Made by a program: the position numbers and the translations under genes. Below are positions 1 through 10,168 of a stretch of DNA of 37,322 nt, one piece after another. Each line of letters opens with the position of its first letter. Position 1 is the stretch's first letter. This DNA is from Fuerstiella sp. (lineage in GTDB: Bacteria > Planctomycetota > Planctomycetia > Planctomycetales > Planctomycetaceae). The stretch covers positions 1 through 37,322 of the forward strand of contig JAQWOH010000013.1 of NCBI GenBank assembly GCA_029245955.1. The letters are read 5' to 3'. The notes below the pieces were generated by a model. The model worked only from the letters and a program-made list of their open reading frames with translations. It had not been told where the DNA came from and did no database searches.

Positions 1-1545
1 ATTTCTAGTGACGAACTTCGTTTGGAGAGAGGCAAGGTACCTGTCGAGCGGTAGCTTGCCATTGTGCACATAGAACGAATGGCTGTCACGTACGTCACCA
101 TTCGGATCCAGGTCGCCGGACTGGAAGACGAGTCGGCCACGCGGATCCCAGACGTGGACTCGCAGGAATACAAGTCTTTCCGCGTCAAACCCCGTTGGCA
201 CTCCATGTCCCGGTGTGCCGTTCGCCATCTCAACTTCAAAATCGATTCCGTCGCGGTCGCAATCGTCGACTCGGATGTTGCCGAGTTTGTAACCGACTCG
301 CAACAATTGCAGGCGTGCATGATTCGATTCGGCGAGCAATTGGTATTGTTCTTTGAGAATGTGGCGCGCGGAAAGTCGCTTCTGTTTGTTATCCCATGGT
401 GAAGGAAAATGAGAGTCGTTCGATACTGTTGCCTCGAATGCCGGCGTACCCCACCCACCAGCATCATCGAATCTTAGCCACTCTCGCATCGTTGCCAGCC
501 CGTGGACATGCACTTCGCCGTCTGTTGCTTTATCAATTTCATCAATATCGCCTTCTTCACGGATGGCATCCATATTGTGAGGGAATAACCCGCGATGGAT
601 CACCGGGTAGTCCGGTCCGACGATCATATGATTTGTGTGTTTTCGGGGTTCAGTGGCAATGTTCCCCACCATCGCTGCAGGCTCAATCGAGTAACCGTGA
701 GGTTCACCAGGAGACGTTCCCATATGGCAGTCCTGGCAAGTGTGTCCGTGAATCAGAGTTGATGGTGAATGCTTGTACTCTGAAAATGCGTCTTCAAGTC
801 GAAAGCCATTCGGAGCGAATACGTCATGGCATGAGCCGCAAAATCCCGGCTTTGTGATCTGGAAAAATCGATGAGATACCCCGTGGACATCGCGGCCTCG
901 CACATCCGGCGCCTCGTGACTTTTCAGTACACCATACTTATCAGGATCCGAGAGAACCTGTCGCAGGACGCTATTCCCAATCGGTCCATACACCGGCTGA
1001 TGGATGTCTCCGGCCACCAAAGCCTGCCGACCTGCCCCCTTGCCCCACGCCTGATTGATGCGATGACAGACGACACAGGTCACTCCCTCTCGTGAGGTTG
1101 GGTGACGATTCAGGTTACTTGTATTGATCGGTTCGTTCTTGGCCATACCGACCGGTGTATGGCAGCGAATGCAAAAGTCTCCCAATGTCCCCGCAGTTAG
1201 ATCATTCAGCTTGTTCGACATCGTGTTGAACACTGGACTCAGCTGAGAGTAGGAGTGTGGAGAGACAGACCATTCGCGAAAATGCTTGGGGTGGCACACA
1301 GCACACTTTTTGGCGGATGGGAAACAATCGTCTTTAAAGAGGGCCGCGTGTGCCTGGTCAATAGCCTGTTCGAAAACGGCGATCTTGTCCCTCTCAACCT
1401 GAGCTTGCGACTCGGCCACAACAGCCGATTCGTCAAAGGCAAACGTTTCTCCTTCACTCATGAAGGAAATTATGCCTGCAAGGAGAAGAACCGTGCTCAG
1501 GCGCACAGGCCTGGGCCGATTTAAGAGAGTAACCGTCATCAGCAT
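1..1545 (-). CDS. Secreted multiheme cytochrome c, 3'-truncated by window edge
   Basis: The minus strand is open without a stop from an ATG at 1545 to base 1 (515 codons, C-terminus missing). An AGGA lies a few bases upstream of the ATG. Residues 1-36 look like a Sec signal peptide: Arg-rich start, hydrophobic VLLLAGIISFM, cleavage near TFA. Five CXXCH haem c motifs follow: CAVCH 81-85, CIRCH 125-129, CVVCH 157-161, CGSCH 236-240 and CQDCH 270-274. The last is followed by Met and preceded by a Y-x-H-S stretch, as in cytochrome c554-like families. After residue 290 the protein has no further haem motif and becomes a beta-rich domain (GTPGHGVPTGFDAERLVFL). It is probably a periplasmic electron carrier or oxidoreductase subunit; the substrate is unknown. 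The small plus-strand frames over this region are shadows. Confidence 0.9.
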   Translation of the reverse strand, partial: MLMTVTLLNRPRPVRLSTVLLLAGIISFMSEGETFAFDESAVVAESQAQVERDKIAVFEQAIDQAHAALFKDDCFPSAKKCAVCHPKHFREWSVSPHSYSQLSPVFNTMSNKLNDLTAGTLGDFCIRCHTPVGMAKNEPINTSNLNRHPTSREGVTCVVCHRINQAWGKGAGRQALVAGDIHQPVYGPIGNSVLRQVLSDPDKYGVLKSHEAPDVRGRDVHGVSHRFFQITKPGFCGSCHDVFAPNGFRLEDAFSEYKHSPSTLIHGHTCQDCHMGTSPGEPHGYSIEPAAMVGNIATEPRKHTNHMIVGPDYPVIHRGLFPHNMDAIREEGDIDEIDKATDGEVHVHGLATMREWLRFDDAGGWGTPAFEATVSNDSHFPSPWDNKQKRLSARHILKEQYQLLAESNHARLQLLRVGYKLGNIRVDDCDRDGIDFEVEMANGTPGHGVPTGFDAERLVFLRVHVWDPRGRLVFQSGDLDPNGDVRDSHSFYVHNGKLPLDRYLASLQTKFVTRN

Positions 1546-1990
1546 CCATGTCCTGACGGATTATGTTGACATTATGACCGTACGCACGGATCTGCGCAGT
1601 CAACCACATGCATCGGATCGCTCAACTCCTGCGCGTGACAAGAAAATGGAGACTAGTGCGTCCGCAGCCGTGACTTACTCCTGCCGGTCGTTATATGTTG
1701 TACAGGCAATGCGACCCGCAAGGTTGATTGCATCGAAGTTAGTGAACACCTGTTCCGGGCTGGCTTCACGCACTTCATTCAGGGCGTAGTCGTGAATCGG
1801 TGAGGAGTTGCAAAGGGGCGACCTGGGTTCAAGTGAAGAACGCGTGGCCCCTCGGCCTGTTCAGACCGCACCTATTTCTCATGGGGCAATCAACGGCTAC
1901 ACCCACTCAGCCACTTTTAACTTTCTCCAACTATCCATCATCAGACACGCAACATCCCATGCCGATCTTTCTTTTACTTGGAATAACACA
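1546..1990. other. Intergenic region between divergent cytochrome and gdhA genes
   Basis: About 445 bases with no convincing gene. It must hold the promoters of the two divergent genes, but no clear -35/-10 pair stands out. A minus-strand frame at about 1675-1850 reads like protein (for example REASPEQVFTNFDAINLAG) and ends in TAA at 1677-1675. It has no start codon and may be a gene remnant; this is weak. A plus-strand frame that would extend gdhA upstream from a TTG at 1808 is discussed under rejected items. Confidence 0.4.
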
Positions 1991-3343
1991 ATGACCTCAG
2001 CAGAATCAGAGCTCGACGCGTTCATGAAGGGCCTTGAAAAACGCAATCCCGGTGAGTCGGAGTTTCAGCAGGCAGTTAGAGAAGTTGCTGAGAGCCTCAT
2101 GCCATTTGTGCTGGAGCATCCAAAGTATCAGAAGGCTCAGATTCTGGAACGGATGACGGAACCAGACCGTGTGATTATTTTTCGCGTGACCTGGGAAGAC
2201 GATGACGGAAATATCCGCGTCAACCGGGCATGGCGAGTTCAATTCAACAACAGCATCGGACCGTACAAGGGCGGGATGAGGTTTCATCCCACAGTGACGC
2301 TCAGCGTGTTGAAGTTTCTGGGGTTTGAGCAGACATTTAAAAACAGCCTTACCGGTCTTCCAATGGGCGGAGCCAAAGGGGGAGCGAATTTCAATCCCAA
2401 AGGAAAGAGTGACAATGAAGTCATGCGGTTCTGCCAGTCACTAATGATCGAACTGCATCGGCACATCGGCGAAGACACCGATGTGCCTGCCGGGGACATC
2501 GGCGTTGGCGGCCGTGAAATCAGTTATTTGTTCGGGCAATACAAGCGGTTGGCGAATCGATTTGTCGGCACACTCACGGGAAAAGGGCTTTCCTTTGGTG
2601 GCAGTCATGGGCGGACCGAAGCCACGGGTTATGGCTGCATCTACTTCTGCGAAAACATGCTGAACAATATTGGCGACAGCGTCAACGGTAAGACGATTGC
2701 CGTGTCCGGTTCAGGAAATGTCGCCATCTATGCGGCGGAGAAAGCCACGCAACTGGGAGCCAAAGTTGTCACACTTTCTGACTCTTCCGGATTCATCCAT
2801 GATCCGGATGGCATTGATCCTGAAAAGCTGGCGTTCGTTAAGGATTTGAAGGAAGTTCAGCGAGGACGGATTCACCAGTATATCGACAGGTTCCCGAACG
2901 CTACGTTTCACAAAGATCAACGTCCGTGGTCAGTGCCCGTCGACATCGCCGTCCCGTGCGCAACGCAAAATGAAATCGACGCCAGCGATGCGGCCACGTT
3001 GCTGACGAACAGAGTGAAGGTTGTCTCTGAAGGCGCGAACATGCCGACAGAACTGGCGGCCGCACATCAGTTTCTGCAGGGTGGAGTTCTGTTCGCACCA
3101 GCGAAGGCGGCCAACGCTGGTGGAGTTGCTGTCAGTGGTCTTGAGCAGAGTCAAAATGCACTGCGGCTTTCGTGGAGCCACGAGGAAGTGGATTTGAAAC
3201 TTCAAAACATCATGAAGGAGATCCACAGCAAATGTGTCAACTACGGAAAGAAGGCAGACGGCAGCGTCAACTATGTTGACGGTGCGAACATTGCTGGTTT
3301 TGTAAAAGTCGCCGAATCAATGGTTGCATATGGAGCCGTTTAA
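1991..3343 (+). CDS. gdhA: NADP-type glutamate dehydrogenase
   Basis: 450 aa, the usual length for the hexameric NADP-specific enzyme, which interconverts 2-oxoglutarate + NH4+ and glutamate in the cytoplasm. The N-terminal dimerisation/catalytic domain carries the substrate-binding signature PYKGGMRFHP (91-100, Lys93), the catalytic Lys129 in LPMGGAKGGANF, and Asp169 in PAGDIGVGGRE. The Rossmann-type cofactor domain follows (SGSGNVAIYAAEKATQLGA). The ATG at 1991 is chosen because the family begins about here. An in-frame TTG at 1808 would add 61 residues with no family resemblance. There is no obvious Shine-Dalgarno site. The next gene on the same strand begins 220 bases downstream. NADP preference is inferred from overall family resemblance only. 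Confidence 0.95.
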   Translation: MTSAESELDAFMKGLEKRNPGESEFQQAVREVAESLMPFVLEHPKYQKAQILERMTEPDRVIIFRVTWEDDDGNIRVNRAWRVQFNNSIGPYKGGMRFHPTVTLSVLKFLGFEQTFKNSLTGLPMGGAKGGANFNPKGKSDNEVMRFCQSLMIELHRHIGEDTDVPAGDIGVGGREISYLFGQYKRLANRFVGTLTGKGLSFGGSHGRTEATGYGCIYFCENMLNNIGDSVNGKTIAVSGSGNVAIYAAEKATQLGAKVVTLSDSSGFIHDPDGIDPEKLAFVKDLKEVQRGRIHQYIDRFPNATFHKDQRPWSVPVDIAVPCATQNEIDASDAATLLTNRVKVVSEGANMPTELAAAHQFLQGGVLFAPAKAANAGGVAVSGLEQSQNALRLSWSHEEVDLKLQNIMKEIHSKCVNYGKKADGSVNYVDGANIAGFVKVAESMVAYGAV

Positions 3344-3563
3344 CAGTTGGCTACGCTCATTCATTACAACCAGGTTCTGCTGAGTCCATTTTCCGGAGCG
3401 ACAACGGAGCGTTTCCGGGCGGTCGCCCGAATGGTCAGGGGCACTGCCTCGTTTGATTCTTCTTTGCTTCATCGCTCAAGGTCGCCCAGATTGAAAGACA
3501 ATCTTTTCAGAGGATCGTTTTCTCGGTGACATATGCGTTCAAATTTCGTGGTAAGGTTCAGTA

Positions 3564-4751
3564 ATGCCTGAGACAGGCGACATCAACCGGCGAAGCGTCA
3601 TTATTCATGAGCAACTTCGCGGAAAAATCGGCATCCATAACAAGATGCCGATTTCCACCCACGACGACCTCTCGCTGGCGTACACGCCCGGTGTTGCTGA
3701 GCCGTGTCGCGTCATCGCAAAAGATGCTCAGCGAGCTCATGACCTCACTATTAAACACAACACGGTAGCCGTCGTCAGCGACGGATCTGCCGTGTTGGGG
3801 CTCGGCAATATTGGGCCGTACGCCGCCATCCCGGTGATGGAGGGAAAGGCGCTGCTGTTTCGCGAATTCGCCGGAGTCGACGCGTGGCCAATCTGTCTCG
3901 ACACTCAGGATACCAAAGAAATTGTCGAAACTGTCCGTCGAATCGCGCCAGTCTTTGGCGGCATAAATCTGGAAGACATCGCAGCGCCAAGATGCTTTGA
4001 GGTCGAACGTCAACTGCAGGATCTTGGCATCCCCGTCTTTCACGATGACCAGCACGGAACGGCAATTGTACTGTTGGCCGCTCTGATCAATTCGGCAAAA
4101 ATTCTCGGCCGAGAACTCACCGACATGAGTGTTGTGATCAACGGTGCCGGAGCAGCAGGAACCGCCATCGCAAGACTGCTGCGTTGTGTCGGCCACGATC
4201 CAACTATTTGCCAACCTGTCAGTGATGTTGTCGTCTGTGATTCGCAGGGTGCAATTCATACCGGCCGAGAGCATCTGTCTGCCGAAAAGACAGAGATGCT
4301 GGCCTATACAAATCGAAAAAACCGGTCAGGCACCCTACAGGAGGTTATGACAGACGCTGACGTGTTTATTGGCGTCAGCAAAGGTAACCTTGTGAACGGC
4401 GGCGACGTAAAAAGAATGGCCCCATCGCCCATAATTCTGGCGATGGCAAACCCGACTCCGGAGATCATGCCGGATGTTGCGAAGGCGGCCGGAGCCGCGA
4501 TTGTCGGAACCGGCCGCAGCGATTTCCCGAATCAGGTCAACAACCTGCTGGCCTTTCCCGGGATTTTTCGAGGTGCTTTGGATGCCAGAGCAACTCAGAT
4601 CACAGAGGAAATGAAAATCGCCGCTGCGAAAGCAGTCGCGGCGTGTGTTGAACGGCCGAATGTGGAAATGATTCTTCCAGATCCACTCGATCACACCGTC
4701 GCTCCGCGAATTGCTGCCGCTATTTGTCAAGTCGCGCGCAGCGCTCAATAG
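3564..4751 (+). CDS. Malic enzyme (oxaloacetate-decarboxylating malate dehydrogenase), short form
   Basis: 395 aa. It catalyses oxidative decarboxylation of malate to pyruvate and CO2 with NAD(P)+. Family landmarks are Tyr40 in AYTPGVAEP, Lys95 in MEGKALLF, the metal-binding acids in NLEDIAAP (137-138) and FHDDQHGTA (161-162), and the nucleotide-binding NGAGAAGTA (193-201). The length fits the two-domain bacterial form (Malic_N + Malic_M) without the C-terminal phosphotransacetylase-like domain of MaeB. The ATG at 3564 has AAGG about 7 bases upstream. It lies between gdhA and the ThDP enzyme on the same strand with gaps of 220 and 103 bases, so co-transcription is possible but not shown. Cofactor choice cannot be read with certainty. 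Confidence 0.93.
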   Translation: MPETGDINRRSVIIHEQLRGKIGIHNKMPISTHDDLSLAYTPGVAEPCRVIAKDAQRAHDLTIKHNTVAVVSDGSAVLGLGNIGPYAAIPVMEGKALLFREFAGVDAWPICLDTQDTKEIVETVRRIAPVFGGINLEDIAAPRCFEVERQLQDLGIPVFHDDQHGTAIVLLAALINSAKILGRELTDMSVVINGAGAAGTAIARLLRCVGHDPTICQPVSDVVVCDSQGAIHTGREHLSAEKTEMLAYTNRKNRSGTLQEVMTDADVFIGVSKGNLVNGGDVKRMAPSPIILAMANPTPEIMPDVAKAAGAAIVGTGRSDFPNQVNNLLAFPGIFRGALDARATQITEEMKIAAAKAVAACVERPNVEMILPDPLDHTVAPRIAAAICQVARSAQ

Positions 4752-4854
4752 TACCATCCCTAAGTCAGTCCCGACATGATAGTGCTGCGCAGCAAGGTCA
4801 CAACACTTCACTTTGCCGATTCAAACACCACTTTTTTAAACCCGGGAGTACACT

Positions 4855-6495
<1,641 letters not shown>

Positions 6496-6556
6496 CAACA
6501 CCGGACTCACCGGATGCGATCTGACGCTCGGAAACATTTCGTTGTTGCTGTGAAAT

Positions 6557-6606
6557 CACGACTCGATGTTGACAGGTTCTCGTAATGAGAAATCAGGCGA
6601 GTCGTG
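6557..6606 (+). promoter_or_regulatory. Two-tier hairpin between the ThDP-enzyme and aldehyde dehydrogenase genes
   Basis: CACGACTCG at 6557-6565 pairs perfectly with CGAGTCGTG at 6598-6606. Inside it, TTCTC (6577-6581) pairs with GAGAA (6587-6591). It lies 62 bases after the stop of the upstream gene and is not followed by a T-run, so it is not a classical intrinsic terminator. It could be an mRNA processing or stability element, or an operator with 9-bp half-sites. Confidence 0.45.
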
Positions 6607-6735
6607 TGGCTCGGTCATTGCACCAGAAAAGCAGAAGACGCAGCGCTGATCATTCAGCGGTCGGCAGGGTGCCAAAGTAGTGTGAATTCAACAACAACGT
6701 AATTTATCACCAGCACTAACATGAGGACGTCTATC

Positions 6736-8166
6736 ATGCTGCAGGAATCCTATCCGTATTTTCTTGCCAACGAGCCGCATAGCCCAAACAGAGATCTCGC
6801 TGTTATCGACAAGTACACGGGCGAGATTGCTACATATGTGGCAGTGGCGGATGCCGCAACCATCGACAAGGCCATAGCAGCTACTGTGGAAGCAACGCGC
6901 CCGATGGCCGAAATGCGGCCGTACGAACGTCAGGAAATCCTGAATCACTGCGTCACGCGTTTCCAGGAGCGTTTTGACGAATTGGCCATGTCTCTTTGCA
7001 TTGAAGCGGGCAAGCCGATTAATGACTCGCGCGGTGAGGTGTCGCGGCTGATTGACACCTTCAGGATTGCCGCTGAAGAAAGCGTCCGCATTGGCGGACA
7101 AATCATGAATCTGGAAATTTCCCCGCGAGCGAAGGGGTACAGAGGTATGTTTAAACGCGTTCCTGTAGGCCCCTGCTCGTTCATCTCACCATTTAATTTC
7201 CCTCTCAATCTTGCCGCGCACAAAGTCGCCCCCGCAATCGCATGCGGATGTCCATTTGTCTTGAAGCCAGCGAGCCGAACTCCGGTTGGGGCACTCATCA
7301 TTGCCGAAACGCTTGCGGAAACGGATTTACCAAAAGGGGCGTTTTCTGTGCTCTCCTGCCATCGTGACGGAGCCGATCTGTTTACGACAGATGATCGGCT
7401 CAAGTTATTGAGTTTCACGGGATCGCCAAGCGTCGGATGGGCTCTGAAGGCCAGGTCGGGAAAGAAGAAGGTCGTGCTGGAACTGGGAGGCAACGCGGCG
7501 TGCCTGGTTGACGAAGACGCTGATCTTGATGATACCGTCCGTCGGCTGATCATCGGTGCATTTTATCAGTCAGGCCAAAGCTGTATCGGGGTTCAACGCA
7601 TCATCGCCCACGAATCGATCTATAACGAACTGAGAGATCGACTTGTGGACGCGACGAAAGAACTGAAGTCCGGAGATCCGAAAGATCCAGCCACATTCAT
7701 CGGACCAATGATCTCGGATAGGGAGGCTCAGCGACTCGACGACTGGATCCAAAATGCCATCGCTGCCGGCGGTACACTGCTTTGCGGCGGCACTCGTGAC
7801 GGCGCCATACTCCAGGCGACGCTGCTGGAGAACGTTGGCAAAGATCAGGACATCTGTACGCAGGAGGCATTTGGTCCTGTTGCGGTGTTGACTTCGTTTT
7901 CGCGTTTCGACGATGCGCTTCAGGAGATCAACGACAGCGATTTTGGGCTTCAGGCCGGATTGTTTACGCGAGACATCTACAAGATCCAGAAAGCCTGGGA
8001 CGAACTGGAGGTCGGCGGCGTCGTTGTCGGCGATATTCCGTCGTGGCGAGTCGACAACATGCCGTACGGCGGCGTGAAAGACAGTGGACTGGGACGTGAG
8101 GGAATCCGCTTCGCCATCGAAGATATGACCGAGATTCGTAACCTCGTGATTCGGACTCCGCAGTGA
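6736..8166 (+). CDS. NAD(P)-dependent aldehyde dehydrogenase
   Basis: About 476 aa, an ALDH-superfamily enzyme oxidising an aldehyde to the carboxylic acid. It has the Asn-containing SPFNFPLNLAAHK, the cofactor-binding LKPASRTP, the FTGSPSVGW turn, the general base Glu249 in LELGG, and the nucleophile Cys283 in GQSCIGVQR. The C-terminal YGGVKDSGLGREG is also typical. The GQSCIGVQR form resembles lactaldehyde/phosphonoacetaldehyde-type and glyceraldehyde-3-phosphate-type ALDHs rather than betaine-aldehyde enzymes. The ATG at 6736 is preferred over 6721 because GAGG (6723-6726) lies 9 bases upstream. It is the last gene of the plus-strand metabolic block. The physiological aldehyde is unknown; the neighbouring ThDP enzyme suggests one derived from a 2-oxo acid. 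Confidence 0.92.
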   Translation: MLQESYPYFLANEPHSPNRDLAVIDKYTGEIATYVAVADAATIDKAIAATVEATRPMAEMRPYERQEILNHCVTRFQERFDELAMSLCIEAGKPINDSRGEVSRLIDTFRIAAEESVRIGGQIMNLEISPRAKGYRGMFKRVPVGPCSFISPFNFPLNLAAHKVAPAIACGCPFVLKPASRTPVGALIIAETLAETDLPKGAFSVLSCHRDGADLFTTDDRLKLLSFTGSPSVGWALKARSGKKKVVLELGGNAACLVDEDADLDDTVRRLIIGAFYQSGQSCIGVQRIIAHESIYNELRDRLVDATKELKSGDPKDPATFIGPMISDREAQRLDDWIQNAIAAGGTLLCGGTRDGAILQATLLENVGKDQDICTQEAFGPVAVLTSFSRFDDALQEINDSDFGLQAGLFTRDIYKIQKAWDELEVGGVVVGDIPSWRVDNMPYGGVKDSGLGREGIRFAIEDMTEIRNLVIRTPQ

Positions 8167-8550
8167 ACGATTCTATGATGCGAAATGCTGCAGGGCTGAA
8201 CACCACAACCTTTGGTACTTTTGGGCGCGAGTACTCGCCGCTTGGGTCACAACTGATCATTACCATGCCGAGACTACAGCTGGCATGTTGATAATAGTGG
8301 GCGACATGGTGTCAGAACCCTGACCTCACGCAATTGACATGCCAGTTTCGTCGTCTACACAAGCCACATGACGGTTAACACGCAGGGTGACCATGTGGAA
8401 ATTGTGATTGTGATCAGCACTGCTGTTTACCACTTAACGAGTGGTGCCATTCACGGGGGCAGGTCAATCAGCGGACCGTGACCCGTGTGGTGTGTGTGCG
8501 GTTGCGGAACCCGTACAGGCGGGCGAAATTCCGTCCGGATCGATATCGCG
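8167..8550. other. Intergenic stretch with a detached repeat module
   Basis: No gene is seen. Bases 8194-8240 match 10169-10213 closely and include the perfect 12-bp palindrome GCGAGTACTCGC at 8229-8240. In the other copy this module is about 20 bases from the repeat core. Here about 310 bases of unrelated sequence (8241-8550) separate it from the core at 8551. The intervening DNA resembles nothing else in the window. Confidence 0.55.
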
Positions 8551-8700
8551 ACTGCTGTTAACCGCATTCAAAAAAGTTCGAGGAGAGTTCGTCACCTCCG
8601 AGCCACCGTAAAGGACTCGAACTTTTGTAAAGCGTTACTATTTCACGACTTCCGGAATCGGGTCGCGCGCGAGTCGTTACGAAGAGCGTTTGGCACGGGG
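8551..8700 (+). repeat. Dispersed structured repeat, copy 1
   Basis: First of four same-orientation copies. AAAAGTTCGAG at 8572-8582 is the exact reverse complement of CTCGAACTTTT at 8616-8626. Downstream, ACGACT and AGTCGT can form a second stem around a GC-rich segment. The 30 bases at 8659-8688 are identical in all four copies. The conserved part ends soon after the CGTTTGG that follows. It lies downstream of the aldehyde dehydrogenase gene and on the 3' side of the minus-strand zinc-ribbon gene. Confidence 0.85.
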
Positions 8701-8922
8701 AGGTCCTTACGCATGCTCCTACGCGAATGGCAGAAACCAAACCCTGCCTTTTCCTTTTATCCCAAGTTCTTCGTGTACTGGCCTGTTGTGATTCAGTCGC
8801 ACTTTTGGGGGACAATCAGACACGCCTGCTTAAGCCTGGCAGATGTGTGTAAATGTCGACTTCAGGCTTCGCTTGTCTGGCACCGGTTCGCGACCACGGT
8901 GATCAGAAGCATGGCTGCGTCA

Positions 8923-9246
8923 CTAGTCACGACGGCGTTCCGAACGCTCCCAAGTAATGACCCGTTTGCATTTGAAGCAGTAGTACTCATGCCACCAGAC
9001 GTCTGAGCCTTCCGAGTTATCCAGGCTCCGCTGAAACTTGAGTCGCTTGCCGCACTTTGGGCAATCGGCAGGCAGTAACCCCGCCAGAAACCGAATGACG
9101 AAGAAGCACGCGGCGGCGATAATCAACGTCACCCGATCTGTCGAACCAATCGACCCGTGTAACGCGAAACTCGAAATCAACCATACTACAATCGAAACGA
9201 CAATCGGAAGCCACATCCGGAGACGTTGATGTTCTTGTAATGTCAT
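8923..9246 (-). CDS. Small membrane protein with a C-terminal zinc-ribbon-like motif
   Basis: About 107 aa from the ATG at 9246; an upstream ATG at 9282 would add 12 basic residues. Two hydrophobic segments (around WLPIVVSIVVWLISSFAL and LIIAAACFFVIRFLAGLL) are likely transmembrane helices. They are followed by CPKC and, about 30 residues later, CFKC, which together could bind one zinc. The C-terminus is rich in Arg. No family is recognised. The gene stands alone between a repeat copy and transposon debris. It is probably real because the two-helix plus paired-CXXC layout is coherent, but function is unknown. Confidence 0.6.
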   Translation of the reverse strand: MTLQEHQRLRMWLPIVVSIVVWLISSFALHGSIGSTDRVTLIIAAACFFVIRFLAGLLPADCPKCGKRLKFQRSLDNSEGSDVWWHEYYCFKCKRVITWERSERRRD

Positions 9247-9380
9247 GACAGCAACTTCAAAACGGCGACGGCATCGCATCAAGGAAATGTTAGCAGTGCG
9301 GCTTGGACTGTGGCCACCTGATACAGTTTACCGCATGCTGCGAATGATACAGCCATAAAGCTATTGTCTTTTCTTCTCTT

Positions 9381-9540
9381 TCAGTATCCACACTCAGGGC
9401 AAGGACACCTGATGTCGGGGGCGTGCTGAAGTCGGATTTCGACGCGCTGGACTTCGAGATGAGCAACTGTCAAATGTTGACGGGCCGGCAAAAAGTCCTC
9501 TCGACTGGGTATGCTGAGATGCGGCTTCGCGCTATTTTGA
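9381..9540 (-). pseudogene. Possible ISL3-type transposase N-terminal fragment
   Basis: A minus-strand frame reads VEIRLQHAPDIRCPCPECG and then stops. This resembles the N-terminal zinc-finger segment of ISL3 transposases, where a VEI/VDV strand precedes a CPCPECG-like motif. Only about 50 residues are left and the other end abuts the IS1182-like fragment at about 9540. It is too short for a firm family call. Confidence 0.35.
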
Positions 9541-9544
9541 GCCG

Positions 9545-9770
9545 ATGCTGACCTTACGAGATCATCAGAGCCGTGAGTTGTTTGATCCATGGGATCATCT
9601 GGGACCGAAACGCCGTCGGTTGCTGGAGCTGAGCTGGTCCGGGGTGTTTCGTGAGTACCTGCTGGAGCATTTACCAGTCAAAGAACTGGCGAAAGGGTTT
9701 CGTAGTGGTCACGGTCGACCGAGCAAGGATCTGTCAGTCGCTTTCGGAGCGTTGATCCTGCAGCAACTCG
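9545..9770 (+). pseudogene. IS1182-type transposase, N-terminal fragment
   Basis: Reads MLTLRDHQSRELFDPW, then LGPKRRRLLELSW, VFREYLLEHLPV and GRPSKDLSVAFGALILQQ. This is the N-terminus of IS1182/IS5-superfamily transposases, which normally exceed 400 aa. Similarity ends at about 9770, where the sequence changes to CGCGGTACAAAT, the same border seen inside the sulfatase gene at 19129. The element was therefore interrupted or cut by another IS and is dead. Confidence 0.75.
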
Positions 9771-10048
9771 CGCGGTACAAATAGAGTGCGGAAGGCAACT
9801 CACGATGTGGATTCAGCTTCTGCAAAGTCCGACGGAAACGAAGTGCGATGGAACAGGCCCAGAATCCAACTGTGGATTCACATTTGGTGATGTCCATTTC
9901 GTAACAAGCGCGCACCGGTTGCGCTGACGATGGAAGGTTCCGAGGCTCGCTCTCAAGCCGCGGCGCGTTCGAACGACTTGATCAATCCACCAAGTCGTTC
10001 ACGACAGACGATCTCTGAGATCTTTATCGTGTTCTGTTCTTCCGGTAA
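9771..10048 (-). mobile_element. End fragment of the IS also found at 19129-20062
   Basis: From CGCGGTACAAAT at 9771 this segment matches 19129-19400 in blocks: 9771-9830 to 19129-19187, and about 9905-10048 to about 19262-19400. The middle has diverged. On the minus strand the inner part encodes the transposase C-terminus CRERLGGLIKSFERAAA then a stop, as in the larger copy. Only the terminal part of the element remains. It joins another transposase fragment at about 10048. Confidence 0.7.
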
Positions 10049-10168
10049 GTCCTGTCGAAGTGGCGGCAGGTGGTCGCGGCGCGAATGTGAACGTGCGTCT
10101 GGATCACCCGCTCGCACCGAGCATTCAGGTTGGGTGAGCGGAACGGTAACAGCTTCGGCTTTACACCA
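10049..10168 (-). pseudogene. Integrase-core transposase fragment
   Basis: A minus-strand frame contains VKPKLLPFRSPNLNARCERV, the motif around the catalytic Glu of planctomycete rve-type transposases (usually LLPPKSPNLNAYMER). Nothing upstream of the motif is recognisable: the frame runs directly into repeat copy 2. After the motif it becomes unrelated and then joins the IS end at 10048. It is a remnant of an inactive element. Confidence 0.55.

Noticed and set aside
64..1524. Several plus-strand frames of 70-150 codons at the left edge
   Set aside because: They are shadows of the uninterrupted minus-strand cytochrome gene, which carries signal peptide and haem motifs.
1808..1990. 61-residue N-terminal extension of glutamate dehydrogenase from a TTG
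   Set aside because: The extension has no family similarity, and the 450-aa form from ATG 1991 has the expected length and N-terminus.
3416..3429. CGGGCG-GT-CGCCCG hairpin after gdhA as a terminator
   Set aside because: Only 5-6 bp, no T-run after it, and 73 bases downstream of the stop; too weak to call.
8595..8630. tRNA-like T-loop (GTTCGAGTCC on minus) inside the repeat
   Set aside because: The T-stem does not pair fully, the bases change in copy 2, and no acceptor stem or anticodon arm can be drawn around it.
8485..9006. 173-codon plus-strand frame
   Set aside because: It runs through repeat copy 1 and then antisense to the zinc-ribbon gene; composition is not protein-like and there is no start signal.
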